The notes under the pieces are model-generated. The model saw only the letters and a program-made list of their open reading frames with translations, did not search any database and had not been told where the DNA came from. The position numbers were made by a program, and so were the translations under genes. From positions 124,001 to 188,000 of the forward strand of contig JAJSPD010000036.1 in assembly GCA_021307315.1 (NCBI GenBank): a stretch of DNA of 64,000 nt, given 5' to 3'. Position 1 is the first letter of the stretch, and each line of letters starts with the position of its first letter. Positions 10,090 through 21,635 of the stretch are shown in pieces. The stretch comes from Bisporella sp. PMI_857. Taxonomy: Eukaryota > Ascomycota > Leotiomycetes > Helotiales > Helotiaceae.

Positions 10090-10523
10090 GAAAAGCGGGT
10101 CGTTTTGCACTAACAAAAAATCGCTAGTCGCTTTGCCCGAGGTACCGACCCGTATAGCGACGCTTGAATTTGCGCGCACGACTCTTTTATAAATAGCAGA
10201 GGTGGAAAAAATCTCGATAATGAAGCTGTATTAGAACAATTCTTTTGTGCTTTGAAAGGAAACTGTCCGCTAATCAAGCGCGAAGGCGACGATACAATTG
10301 TAATTTCCTAGTAAAAAAGGTTTAAATTGTTCACGAGTGGCCACGGAATACGTTTTACACAAAATTATAAAAGATATCGATCTTTACACAGAGTTTCAAT
10401 TACTCAAAGTCGAAGCACCTATTATTTTTCTCGGCACGGTGGGTTTTTCGCCACACGGGATAGATGTTATAACGAGAAGTAAGACGGCCGAATTCAACAA
10501 GCCGTCGTTATATTGACGGTGTT
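10090..10523 (+). pseudogene. unidentified decayed frame interrupted by the 5 kb element
   Basis: Reading from 5023 to the left junction and resuming at 10090 keeps one frame (RAQLRYRMREK before the element, RVVLH after it), with stop codons only at TAA, TGA and TAG in the right part up to about 10315. A second frame then opens with VATEYVLHKIIKDIDLY (near 10342) and closes at about 10520. I do not recognise the protein. The continuity supports insertion of the 5 kb element into an older coding (perhaps transposon) sequence. Confidence 0.35.
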
Positions 10524-10931
10524 CGTTCGGCTCTCATGAGAATTACTCGTAAGTGGTTCCATTCCCCTGTCTATATCATGGACATGGCTTCCAGCTCTGT
10601 TGCTTACTACTTATCTAAGTATGTATCTGGAAATTGATCATTTTGTACCCCACAACGAGTGCGGTTCAGTACGTATTGTCTTACTATGTTTGCACGGTGG
10701 AGTAAGCACCTTTAAGTACTCGCATATTCATTGCCCGACAGCAAAGTCTTTCCCTTATATAAATATTCCCAAATATCCACACGCTTTGTAGAACTGTTTG
10801 ATCTTGAGTACACCTGTCTGTTTAGCACACAATCGAGTTCATCTGGCTCGAGATAACTGCACCGGGGCGACCACATCAATTACTTATTCGGCACGGATTT
10901 CAGTGTCTCAGAGGCAGAAAGAGATATCGAC
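10524..10931. promoter_or_regulatory. sialidase 5' flank with TATA-like box
   Basis: No gene seen. A CTTATATAAATATTC stretch near 10752 is a plausible core promoter about 180 bp upstream of the sialidase ATG. This is a sequence match only. Confidence 0.3.
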
Positions 10932-12161
10932 ATGAGTATAATAAAGTGGCTATCAACCCTGACTGCGGTCATGGGGATGGCTTCTTTGGCATGCGCAGTA
11001 GTGGATGACCCGGCAAAGGACGCTACTCCATACCACAAGGAATTCGTGCTATTCCGCAGCGCCAATATGGCTTCCCCAGACAAGCTCGCCAGTGGAATTG
11101 GTTTCCATTCATTTCGCATCCCCGCTGTAGTTCGTACAAGCACTGGCCGGATTCTTGCCTTTAGTGAGGGACGCCGGCACACTAACGAGGACTTCGGCGA
11201 CATCAACCTGGTCTACAAGCGCACGAAGACCACTACCGATCATGGTGATGCACCTGGAGACTGGGAATCGCTGCGAGAAGTGGTCGGCACCGGCCCAGGC
11301 ACCTGGGGAAACCCAACACCAGTCGTTGACGGCGGTACTATTTATCTCTTCATGTCCTGGAACGGCGGAGAATACAGTCAGAGGGGCAACAATGTCCTGC
11401 CGGACGGTACTCTTACCAAAAAGATCGACTCGACTTGGGCCGGCCGTCGCCACCTGTACCTCACCAGCAGCACCGATGATGGGAATACCTGGTCGACCCC
11501 CCAGGATATGACCACCACGCTGACTCCAGATGGTTGGACATGGGACGCAGTTGGGCCAGGCAACGGCATCAAGCTAACTTCGGGCGAGCTCGTAGTCCCA
11601 GCTGACAGCCGCAACATCGTGGGACGAGGTACACCAGGAAGCCGCACCTGGTCAACCCAGCCGCTCACCGGGGCAGGTTCAGAGGGCACAATCGCCCAGA
11701 CACCAGACGGCAACCTCTACCGCAACGACCGTGCAGGTGGAGATGTCAACTACCGCAAGGTTGCCCGCGGTACGCTTGCTGGCTTTGGTGCTTTTACTGT
11801 CGATACAGGGCTGCCAGATCCGGGTTGCGAGGGATCGGTGCTGCTCTACAACCTGGACGCGCCTGCTCGGGTCATCTTTATGAACTCAGCAGACGCTGGC
11901 TCCCGGCGAGCCATGCGTGTGCGCATCAGCTACGATGCAAATGCGGAGAAATTCAACTTTGGCCGCAGGCTTTCTGACGATGAAGTACCAGCCTCCGGGT
12001 TTGAGGGCGGCTACTCAAGCATGACGAAGACTGCTGATTACAAGATTGGTGCGCTGGTGGAGAGTGACTTCTATGAAGATGAAAGCGCCAAAACATCGCA
12101 CCGAGCGATTTTATGGAGACGTTTCAACCTGTCCTGGATACTCAATGGTCCGGAAAACTAG
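10932..12161 (+). CDS. secreted exo-sialidase (BNR/Asp-box, GH33-like)
   Basis: 409 aa, single exon. The N-terminus is a signal peptide (hydrophobic LSTLTAVMGMASLACA, cleavage near residue 22). FRIP at residues 61-64 carries the first substrate-binding Arg. An Asp box SSTDDGNTW is at 179-187, and ISYD, GGYSSM (candidate catalytic Tyr361) and IGALVE follow in the order usual for sialidases. The enzyme should release terminal sialic acid or KDN from glycans outside the cell. Most fungi lack such a gene, and the fungal ones closely resemble bacterial enzymes, so horizontal origin is plausible (established for the family, inferred here). The frame is intact and GC-rich. The neighbours are transposon debris on the left and a membrane protein on the right. 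Confidence 0.9.
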   Translation: MSIIKWLSTLTAVMGMASLACAVVDDPAKDATPYHKEFVLFRSANMASPDKLASGIGFHSFRIPAVVRTSTGRILAFSEGRRHTNEDFGDINLVYKRTKTTTDHGDAPGDWESLREVVGTGPGTWGNPTPVVDGGTIYLFMSWNGGEYSQRGNNVLPDGTLTKKIDSTWAGRRHLYLTSSTDDGNTWSTPQDMTTTLTPDGWTWDAVGPGNGIKLTSGELVVPADSRNIVGRGTPGSRTWSTQPLTGAGSEGTIAQTPDGNLYRNDRAGGDVNYRKVARGTLAGFGAFTVDTGLPDPGCEGSVLLYNLDAPARVIFMNSADAGSRRAMRVRISYDANAEKFNFGRRLSDDEVPASGFEGGYSSMTKTADYKIGALVESDFYEDESAKTSHRAILWRRFNLSWILNGPEN

Positions 12162-13112
12162 GACTGTTGCGTATGGCACAGTATCATTCAAGCATTGGGG
12201 CGATTTTTGCTACATACAAAAGCTAGAATACATCCGAGCGTCGCGGGGTATGTGGTTCACGTGACCTTCGCCGTGCAACCAACAGGTACTGTAAATAGCA
12301 AAAACATAATTCTAGAAATGCATTTTATGCTCGAGCTGCATTAAACATATACCATAGTAAACCTTTTGCTCTTTTTTTGATTTGCGACAAATAGTTTTTG
12401 TTTAAAGTGCCTAGTAAAAATTTTCGGACTTGCTGATGGATAATTTCTCTGCATCCTCACCGACACGAGCCTCAAATTGAAGAAAATCTACAGCAGTTCT
12501 AACATGTAGGCATTTTAGAGCTTGAGATACTGGCCCTCTCTGAGCCAATGCTAGATCACAATGTTGGCGTATTCCTCGACAACAGGACCTTCTCCCCGAA
12601 GCCAATCCTCTGACAAATTCCATCCCGAAGACTCAACATTGTCAATCGGCACGGCATTCAAATAGTTGCTTGAAGCGATCATATTTCTCCACTGGAAATG
12701 AAGCCGATTCAGGCTGGCCGTTCTTACTCCCGGAACTTGAGAGATCAATGGTTCTCCTCGTTGGAGTAGTGGGGGGTGAGGGGGGGTGGGGGCTCCGGGC
12801 ATTCCGCGAAGTTGGGGTCCAACCCCCTGGTTTGGGGACACGGAAAACCCAGTTTCTTTGGGTGTGACATCACTTTCTGTCGTCTTGGGGCTTAAGACTG
12901 TTCGGGAGAAAAAGCTTGGCGGACTGGGTTGTACCAGCCTCGGTCAAATTTTAGTTCCAGTGACAAGCTTTTTTTTTTAAAAAGAAAGGGGCGAGCAGGA
13001 GAATAATGGTGTAGCGAAGTGGCACAGCAGTGTTTCATGTATTGCTCCCTAAGCCTCCAACCTCCATCCTCATTCTCCTTTCTAAGTTCCGTACATAAAA
13101 AAAAAACAAGCA
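12162..13112. other. intergenic with G-rich tract
   Basis: No supported gene. Contains a G-run array at 12770-12793 (G6, TGA, G7, T, G5) able to form a G-quadruplex, and short poly-T/poly-A runs near 12970 and 13097. Confidence 0.5.
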
Positions 13113-13981
13113 ATGTCGGTTTCTACACTCGGCTTCGCCGTCCGCGTAAACGGCTCGTGCCAATCCAACGAAGTCGACTGCGGCCAGACTGTATTTCCAT
13201 ACCACGCCTGCTGCCCCTCAGGCTCCTTCTGTCCCCAGCAATACAACGTGAACGTGCGGCCCTAAATGTCCCGCCAGACAATACGGAATGCTAACTCGCC
13301 TTATAGTGCTGTCCAACATCCGCAAATTGCACAGCGACTCTTATACAGGATCCGCAATGCGCAAACCAGACGTGGGATTTGTATGACAACAATGGCTATT
13401 TCTGCTGCCATAAAGGCCGGACGGGCTATGCGTCGACGACGAACAGCGATGGGTGTGCGTTGCCGGGGTATGCGTTTCGAAGTGGTGAAGTTTTGTTGAA
13501 TGTTATTACTACAGAACAAGGTAAGGGATCTTCCTTCCTTCGACCTTGCCTGAAAAAAGTAGAACGAATAGAGCCGAGAAATGAACTGTGAATAGCTGTA
13601 ACCTCGTCTGCGTCAAGCACCAGTAGCGTGTCGACTCAAACGTTTTCCACCTTGTTGGATACATCAACTACAGCTTCCACAGCTAGAGTCGCCGCCAATC
13701 CCTCAAAGACAAACACGGGGGCTATCGTTGGTGGCGTTATCGGCGGTATCGTAGTCGGAATCGCCATCGCCCTAGCAATTTGGATATTACGAAGAAAGAA
13801 GCGATCGCGCTCATCAGCGAAGGGAACTGGAATACCCGTTCTTGGACAAAATAAACCACAAGAACTGCACGGTGCAGAAGTTGCTCAACTGGACGATCAG
13901 CACAGATACGGTGAGATGAGCACATCTCAGGAAGCGAAGCAACTGGCCAGCCCTCATGGAGTCAGTGAGCTTCCAGGGTAA
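13113..13981 (+). CDS. Cys-rich ectodomain, Ser/Thr stalk, single-pass membrane protein
   Basis: Exons 13113-13253, 13307-13520 and 13596-13981 (introns of 53 and 75 nt, phases 0 and 1) give 246 aa. The ectodomain has paired cysteines (HACCPSGSFC, CCPTSANC, GYFCCHKG), then a Ser/Thr-rich stalk. One membrane helix follows (GAIVGGVIGGIVVGIAIALA), with a basic stop-transfer RRKKRSR and a short acidic tail ending ELPG. This layout is common for fungal wall-sensor-like proteins; the family has no known function that I can name. No signal peptide is visible after ATG 13113, so a short upstream exon encoding one is likely missing from this model. Intron 1 has a good branch site (GCTAAC). Confidence 0.75.
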
Positions 13982-14022
13982 GGAAAGATTCAGAAGACGG
14001 GATTTCGAGGTACAGGCTCAAG

Positions 14023-14241
14023 TTACCGCCTGGCTACAAGCGCAGCAACAACAGTTTCTGTCGCAATATGCCGGTACACCTGATGCGTTAGATAGCCAGC
14101 TATAACACCCGAGCCAGCAGAGAGGATCAGCACCCACATAAGTGCAAAGGACCATCTTCCTTTATAGAGCTTAGAAGATTGGGAGAGGCCGTACAACCGG
14201 GCTTGGCCTTTTCCATTAATAGCTGGCGTATAGGCCATCAT
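14023..14241 (-). CDS. small single-helix membrane protein, hypothetical
   Basis: 72 aa with a central hydrophobic segment (ALMWVLILSAGSGVIAGYL) preceded by a basic stretch. It starts with two Met codons and converges tail-to-tail with the gene at 13113-13981, 41 bp away. I do not recognise it. The clear helix and compact convergent arrangement favour a real gene or a last exon; chance cannot be excluded. Confidence 0.35.
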   Translation of the reverse strand: MMAYTPAINGKGQARLYGLSQSSKLYKGRWSFALMWVLILSAGSGVIAGYLTHQVYRHIATETVVAALVARR

Positions 14242-14882
14242 GATACTGATTTTATTTTCTCCTGTCTTGAAATTGAATTGTGATTAATAGGTAGAACACT
14301 GTTCCGTCGTGTGATGGCAATCCTGTCGCTTGTTGTAGAATCTTCCGTGGCCCATCCCCACCCCAAAATATATGTACGGAATCAGAATCTACTTCTTCCC
14401 TTTTGTTCCAGTCAAGTAGATACGTAGAAGTACGCGTTCTGGGCGTATAAGCGTCACCTGATTTTGACAAAACACAGCTTCGTCACAAAATGATGGTCGG
14501 ACCAGTTATAGCTGACTACAACACGTCAGTCACTATAAGCGGCGGCAAGTGTCACGGTATCACGTGGCCAACTCGCGTGTGTTCACTAATAGGGACTAGT
14601 AGCGCCTAGCCTCTAGTGTCACATGCATGATTTAACATGCAATGACTAATGACTTAGTAACAATATATCCCATGCCCAAGGCGTGAGGACGTACTTGAAG
14701 AAGCGCGTGCCTAAATCATATGTCAGACATTTCATCGGCGATCTCGGCAGTGGCTCCAGGTAGGCAGCAACAGCCGGCTGATCCAACAGGTTTAACGCAC
14801 TCTGCATCGCTAGCCTTGCTACTGGTGCCCTCAGGCCACGACTGGTTCACAAGGCTCGTTCCAATCAATTTGATGGGAAGCA
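14242..14882. other. intergenic / HNWD 5' flank
   Basis: No supported gene. A 60-codon frame at 14720-14902 overlaps the HNWD start codon in another frame and could act as an upstream ORF, but nothing else supports it. Confidence 0.3.
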
Positions 14883-17800
14883 ATGCGTCTCTTGCAACAT
14901 AGCGGCACTAACGAGTTCAGCTTCACTGAGGACTTGGTTGGCGATGATCGAATCCCTCCCTATGCAATACTATCGCATACATGGGGCTCGAACACTGACG
15001 AGGTCGCTTTCGAAGACCTGAAAAATGGTACTGGGAAGCGTAAGGCTGGCTATGAGAAGATCCGGTTCTGCGGAGAACAAGCTCGACAAGATGGCTTGCA
15101 ATACTTTTGGATCGATACTTGTTGCATTAACAAAGCAAACTATACCGAACTCTCGCAGGCTATTAACTCTATGTTTCGCTGGTACCAGAGTGCGGCTAAA
15201 TGCTATGTCTATCTATCAGATGTTTCGACAATTGAGAGGAAAGCGAGCGATCGGTCCCCTGAGTTTACTTGGGAATCAGCTTTTCAAGAAAGTAGATGGT
15301 TTAAAAGAGGCTGGACGCTCCAAGAGCTTCTGGCTCCAGCTACAGTCGAATTCTTCTCCCGAGAACACCAGCAGCTTGGCGATAAAAGGTCCCTAAGGCA
15401 ACGAATTCACGACATAACTGGTATTGCTAATTCAGCGCTTCAAGGGGCACATTTATCTCACTTTAGTGTTGATGAGCGATTGTCATGGATAGATCGCCGC
15501 CAGACTAAGCTGGAGGAAGATAAGGCGTACTCACTGCTGGGCATTTTCGATGTCTCTATGCCGCTAATCTATGGCGAAGGGGGAGATAAAGCATTTAAAC
15601 GGCTCCGGGAGGAGGTTGACAAGCATTCAAAAGGTCTCCTGCAACAACTGGCTTCAGTTCAATTAGAGAAAGAAGACCTAGAATGCATTCAACACTTACG
15701 TCTTACCGATCCCCGTGATGATAAAAAGCGCATTGAGGAAACTAAGGGTGGCCTGCTAGGGGGCTCGTACCAGTGGATCCTCGAAAACTCCTACTTCCAA
15801 CAATGGTACAATGACGAGCAAAGCCACCTGCTATGGATCAGTGGCGATCCCGGCAAGGGCAAGACTATGCTGCTCTGCGGCATTATCAATGAACTAGAGA
15901 ATCTAACTGCTGGCGCCCGACTGTCGTTCTTTTTCTGCCAAGCTACCGATTCGCGCATAAATAGCGCTACGGCCGTCCTGCGAGGCCTCATCTACCTACT
16001 CATAAAACAGCAGCCGTCACTCATCTCACACTTACAAGAGAGATACCGTGATGCAGGGAAACAGCTCTTCGAGGATGTGAACGCTTGGTCCGCATTGTCG
16101 AGGATCCTTACGGATATTCTGGAGGACGCAAATTTGAATAGCGTCTACTTCATAATTGATGCTCTCGACGAATGTACAACTGACTCAGAAAAACTTCTTG
16201 AGCTTATCGTTCAGAAGTCTGCATCTCTTCGTACCAAGTGGATCGTCTCTAGCCGCAACTGGCCCGACATCGAGGAACGTCTAGAGATGGCCGAACACAA
16301 AGTGAGGCTGTGTCTCGAGCTAAACACAGAGTCCGTTTCTACGGCTGTCGACACATACATCCAGCATAAAGTGCTTCAGCTAGCGCAGCGAAAGAAGTAT
16401 GATGACAAAATGCGAGACACCGTACTAGACTATCTGTCTTTGAATGCACATAACACTTTTCTTTGGGTGGCTTTAGTCTGTCAGCACCTTGAGAAAATCC
16501 CGCGATGGAATACCCTTGCGAAACTGGACGCGTTTCCACCTGGACTTAATTCTCTTTATGAGCTAATGGTAGAGCAAATATGCAACTCGGATAATGCAGA
16601 TCTTTGCAAGCGGATACTTGCATCGATTGCGATCGTATACCGGCCTATTACGCTAAAGGAACTTACATCTCTCGTCGAGATGCTCGAGAATATGTTTGAT
16701 GATCTCAAGTCGTTAAAAGAGATTATTGGCCTCTGTGGTTCATTCCTCACAATTCGAGAAGATATCATTTATTTTGTGCATCAGTCTATGAAGGACTATT
16801 TGTTTGAAGAAGCTTGTGACAAAATATTTGCATCTGGAAAGGAAGAAGCACATTACATGATCTTCTCGAGATCACTCAAGGTCATGTCCAGGACGCTACG
16901 ACGGGACATATATAGCTTACGTGCATTAGGATATCCTATCGGGCGGGTTAAACCACCGGACCCAGATCCATTAGCGGCGACACGCTACTCATGTATCTAT
17001 TGGGTTAATCACCTCTATAGCTGGAATTCTAACTCTTATACAAATCATATAGCTGACCTGCAGAATGGAGGCATGGTCGATATGTTTATAAGAAAGAAAT
17101 ACCTTTACTGGCTTGAGGCTCTCAGCCTTTGTAGAAGCATGTCAGAAGGAGTACTCTCAATGGCGAAACTCGAGGCTGGAATCCAGGTAATTCTTAGACT
17201 AGTATGCTATCAGTGCATGGCTCATGCTGACATAATTTTAGGGAAGAGCAGATGCACTCCAATTAATCGAGCTAGTTCAAGATGCGCATCGATTTATTAA
17301 ATATCACAAGTGGGTAATAGAGAACAGCCCTCTTCAAGTATATGCATCTGCACTATTGTTCAGTCCAGCGTACAGCCTAACAAGGGCCCTTTTTGAGGAG
17401 GAAGAGCCAAAGTGGATCACGATAAAGCCGGCTATGGGAGATAAATGGAGTGCCTGCCTACAAACACTTGAGGGCCATAGTAGTTGGGTCAAATCGGTCG
17501 CCTACTCACACGACTCGACAAGGCTTGCGTCAGCGTCATCCGATAATACGAGCAGGATCTGGGATGCAAACAGTGGCGAATGCTTACAAACACTCGAAGG
17601 CCATAGTGGTAGTGTCAACTCGGTCGCCTTCTCACACGACTCGACGCGGCTCGCGTCAGCTTCAGACGATAAGACGATCAAGACCTGGGATGCAAGCAAT
17701 GGGAAGTGCTTACAAACGCTCGAAGGCCATGGCAATTTTGTTCAGTCAGCCGTTTTTTCACACGACTCAACGCGGCTCGCGTCAGCTTCAGCCGATGAAA

Positions 17801-19434
17801 CGATCAAGATCTGGGATGCAAGCAGTGGAAAATGTTTACAAACGCTCGAGGGCCATACCGATTTGGTTTGGTCAGTCGTTTTTTCATATGACTCGACGCG
17901 GCTCGCGTCAGCTTCAGACGACAATACAGTTAAAATCTGGGATTTAGACAGTGGCGAACACTTACGGACGTTTAAGGGCCATAGCCGTTTGGTTAGGTCA
18001 GTCGTTTTTTTACACAACTCAACGCGGTTCGTCTTAGCTTCAAATTACAAGACGATCAATATCTGGGATGCAGACAGTGGTGAGTGTTTACAAACGTTCG
18101 AAGGCCATAGCCGTTTAGTTTGGTCAGTCGCCTTCTCACACAACTCGACGCGGCTTGCATCAGCGTCATCCGATAATGCGATCAGGATCTGGGATGCAAA
18201 CAGTGGAAAGTGTTTACAAACGCTCGAGGGCCATGGCGGATCAGTCAGGTCAGTTGCCTTCTCACACGACTCGACGAGGCTCGCATCGGCGTCTGCCGAC
18301 CGCATGGTCAAAATCTGGGACGTATGTGGTGAAGAGTGCTTACAAACGCTCGAGAGCCATAGCGGTTCGGTCAGGTCAGTCGCTTTCTTACACAACTCGA
18401 CGCGGCTTGTGTCATCTTCAAATGACCATACAGTTAAGATCTGGGATGTAGCCAGTAGAGAGTGCTTACAGACCCTCGAGGGCCATAGTGGCGAAGTAAC
18501 ATCAGTCGCCTACTCACACGATTCGAGACAGCTCGCGGCGTCTGGCGATGAGAGGGTGAAGATTTGGGATGTATGTAGTGGCGAGTGTCTACAGACGCTC
18601 GAGGGCCATTTTAGTTTTGTCTGTTCAGTCGCTTTCTCACACGACTCGACGCGGCTCGCGTCAGCTTCGGAAGACAAAACAATCAAGATCTGGGATGCAA
18701 GCAGTGGAAAGTGTTTACAAACACTCGAGGGCCATAGCGGCTCGGTCTGGTCAGTCATTTTTTCACACGACTCGACGCGGCTCGCGTCAGCTTCAGACGA
18801 TAAGACGATCAAGACCTGGGATGCAAGCAATGGGAAGTGCTTACAAACGCTCGAAGGCCATGGCAATTTTGTTCAGTCAGCCGTTTTTTCACACGACTCG
18901 ACGCGGCTTGCATCAGCGTCATCCGACAATACAATCAAGATCTGGGATGCAAGCAATGGAAAGTGCTTACAAACGCTCGAAGGCCATAGCGATTATGTTC
19001 AATCAGCCGTTTTTTCACACGATTTGACACGGGTCGCGTCAGCTTCAGACGATAAAACGATCAAGATCTGGGATGCCAACATTGGAAAGTGCCTGCAGAC
19101 GCTCGACATTGGCGAGATGCTGATCAATATATCATTCGATACCACAAGCTCATATCTTAATACTGAAATTGGCACTATTGCTATTGATGCATCATCAACT
19201 TCAAATTTAAGACTAACTGGATGGGATTCTTACAACCCTCGATATAAAGGAGTGGCGTTAAGCTCAGACCGGGCGTGGGTAACATATAATTCAGAGAATT
19301 TAGTATGGCTGCCCTCAGAGTATCGGCCGTCATGTTCGGCTGTGTCAGAGAAAACGATCGGCATCGGCGCCGGATCCGGAAAAGTATGGATATGCACACT
19401 CAAGCTAGATAACTCTAAGATTCTGAATATATAG
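14883..19434 (+). CDS. HET-NACHT-WD40 STAND protein (HNWD family)
   Basis: Two exons, 14883-17186 and 17242-19434 (55-nt intron, branch TGCTGAC), give 1498 aa. HET domain at 1-250 (YAILSHTWG, FWIDTCCINKANYTELSQAI, RWFKRGWTLQELLAP). NACHT NTPase with P-loop GDPGKGKT at 321-328 and Walker B FIIDALDEC at 423-431. From residue 840, 13 WD40 repeats of 42 aa (one of 41), consensus CLQTLEGHS..V.SVAFSHD then STRLASAS..TIKIWDA. This is the architecture of Podospora het-e, het-d and het-r. In those genes the WD array binds the non-self ligand, NACHT oligomerises and HET executes cell death. The repeats are nearly identical in DNA, which implies concerted evolution. No lesion was found, so it is probably a functional incompatibility-type sensor; its ligand is unknown. 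Confidence 0.93.
17453..19100 (+). repeat. 13 tandem WD40-coding repeats (126-bp unit)
   Basis: High-identity tandem array inside the HNWD gene. Positions 17632-17768 and 18763-18899 are identical over 137 bp at an offset of 1131 bp (nine units minus one codon), evidence of recent exchange between repeats. Repeat 9 lacks one codon (LAASGDERVKIWD). Confidence 0.9.
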
Positions 19435-19562
19435 CGTGCCACTGTATAAGGGCAAGCTTCTAGAATTCTCAAAGTCTGTAGCAATATGGCTAGTAATAGA
19501 AGCAACAATAATAAAGATTTGTGGGCCTAAGACATGAAAGTCTTTATCAGTTACAGGTGTGG

Positions 19563-20349
19563 CTATAGGAAGGGGCTACCAAAGCGGCAAGTAACGCCGA
19601 GTGTAAAATGGTGGATCAGGCGGCGCTTGTCGGGATTGCAAAGCTTAGATTTGCACAGTGCTCTTTGCGATTCTACCATTGCGGTTTTGCGAGAAAGGCC
19701 ATTCGCTTGCTGAGAAGTTGACGCTTGTGATTGCGACATGCCCCTCACCTCAAAAAGTGAAGTGTCGGCTGCGTTGCCTGGCTCTTGCAGACCGAATATA
19801 TGCTGAGTAAGTTTGTTATGCCCGCTATAATGCGAAGCATCCAATGCATCTCTTTCCTTTTGGGTAGTAAAAAGAGCGAAATGATGGGATTTTAATAAAA
19901 GTTCATTCTTCCGCTTTTCCGGACTTGCGGCTTCTTGCCCCAGCACCAAGCCCCGCAGCCGAAGATTGTAGTCCCTCTTCTGCCGTTCGTACTCACAATC
20001 ATCCTTCCATTTTAGATTTAGGATTACCCCCCACTCCTCGCGGGCTCTTTTATCGCCTTTCTCAATTTCGCATTGGCCTCTACCTTGTCTATGAAGTGTT
20101 CTTTAAGAAAAATTCTGGGAATTGATACGACTCTTCATCCAAATTGAAATCTCTACGATTCTGCTTTAGCAGTTCCCATAAATCGTCTAGCTCTGGCGAC
20201 TCTTTTTGAGGACCGGCGGAGGGGAGGAATATTCTGTACCCACTGACATTGCTCTGCTCATTGCCGTCATCGCAATCGCTCTCGCTGTCGTCATGCGCTA
20301 GAGATGAACGATTGCTGCCATGCTCAATCGATGGCCGAATCGTCGACAC
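19563..20349 (-). CDS. hypothetical protein, doubtful two-exon model
   Basis: Two open frames on the minus strand (20349-20089 and 19949-19563) can be joined. A 40-nt GTATCA..CATAG segment beginning within the first frame, if spliced, gives one reading with LNLKWKDDCEYERQKRDYNL across the join. Alternatively two frameshifts broke an older gene. The N-terminal part is acidic and Ser-rich; the middle is charged and may be coiled. I do not recognise it. It converges with the HNWD gene. Confidence 0.3.
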
Positions 20350-21635
20350 TCGAGCTTATAATCACAACTAGTCTTTATTAAGCACGCCGTACATAGGGAT
20401 AAATGACCATCCTTCAATTATATGTTTTTTTTTTTTTTTTTTTTTTTTTTTCAATTTTTAAAGCTTTCCGGCTCTCCATATAGACCTGATCACCAGTATA
20501 GATGTTCCTTTTCCCGGAGCATGACCTTCCGTTGTTCGTACCAGTCTTTGCCAAAGTGCTTTCGATCCCAACCCGCGTGTGTGTTAGGGTTATATGGTTC
20601 TAGTTCCGGCGTCCATGGTATTGGTCTCTTAGGATCGTATGTATCATGATTGCATGTTTGTAGTACTAGCGTTGACAGCTTTCGTTTTGGAAATGCTTGG
20701 AATTGTCAAACTCATCGCCGGTATTGTTTTACTTACTATTGGTAATAGGATTTTCGCCGTCGTACAGCGGAGGTGAACTATCGGCGGCTACTTTCCACGA
20801 TGATAGAAGTACTAGAGCAATATTGCGTTGATGCTTTAAACTCATAATACGAGTCATGGAGATAAAGGTGAACGAGAAAAGAAGTAAGATAAATGTGAAG
20901 TGCGGACCTTGAGGTTACGATAGTGGATGAGGCAGGGGAGCAACCTCTATTATAAAACCTTCCCCGTTCCGCCTGATCAACCTTCTTTCCTTAGAATATA
21001 TGTTAAAAAATAGACCGACCCGCAGCAGTTTTTTGCTTGCAGTAGAGCACAGTATAGTCGGTACAGGTAGGGTGAAAAAGTGTGTGTCCTCTGTCTGCTT
21101 AGAGTGACATGACTAAAAGTGCGCACTCCTAGAGTACCCTGAAGCTTTTGCACCCTACTGTGCAAACGGATCAGAAGGTAAATTAGCAAGTGTGATGTCA
21201 TAAAGAGATCGAGCTTATCCTTAGTAGCCACCTGTGGCACTTTCTGGTTGGCAAGGCAGCTTCCTAGACGCCAAACTACTCTGCAGCATTCGATCGAATG
21301 GAGATGAAAGTATGGTTACCTATATTTTTAAACCTACTACTAGAACTACTTCCCTCGAAATTTTCAACAGTAATATTTCCTACGCAACAAAAAACCACAA
21401 CACGCGTGAACTCTTATTGATTTTCTGTCACCGGGAATGCTAGCTGCCGATGCTATCCTCATACAGCTAGTGCGCTTGGCGCTCATTGCTTCCGGAAGCT
21501 TGCAAACACAACTGGAAAGGCGATTACTGCGTGGGACCTTCTACTTGACAAAAAGTGACATGCTCAGAATATTGAAGTCCGAGTTTGAGTATGTACAAAA
21601 TCGACTGTGATAGATGATTAGAGAGCGGATTACCA
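20350..21635. other. intergenic, poly-T tract
   Basis: A T-run of about 29 bases at 20423-20451. No supported gene on either strand. It separates convergent HNWD-side genes from the next HET gene. Confidence 0.5.

Noticed and set aside
17502..19027. Several long open frames on both strands inside the WD40 array
   Set aside because: They are repeat-driven shadows of the HNWD coding frame (period 126 bp) with no independent motifs.
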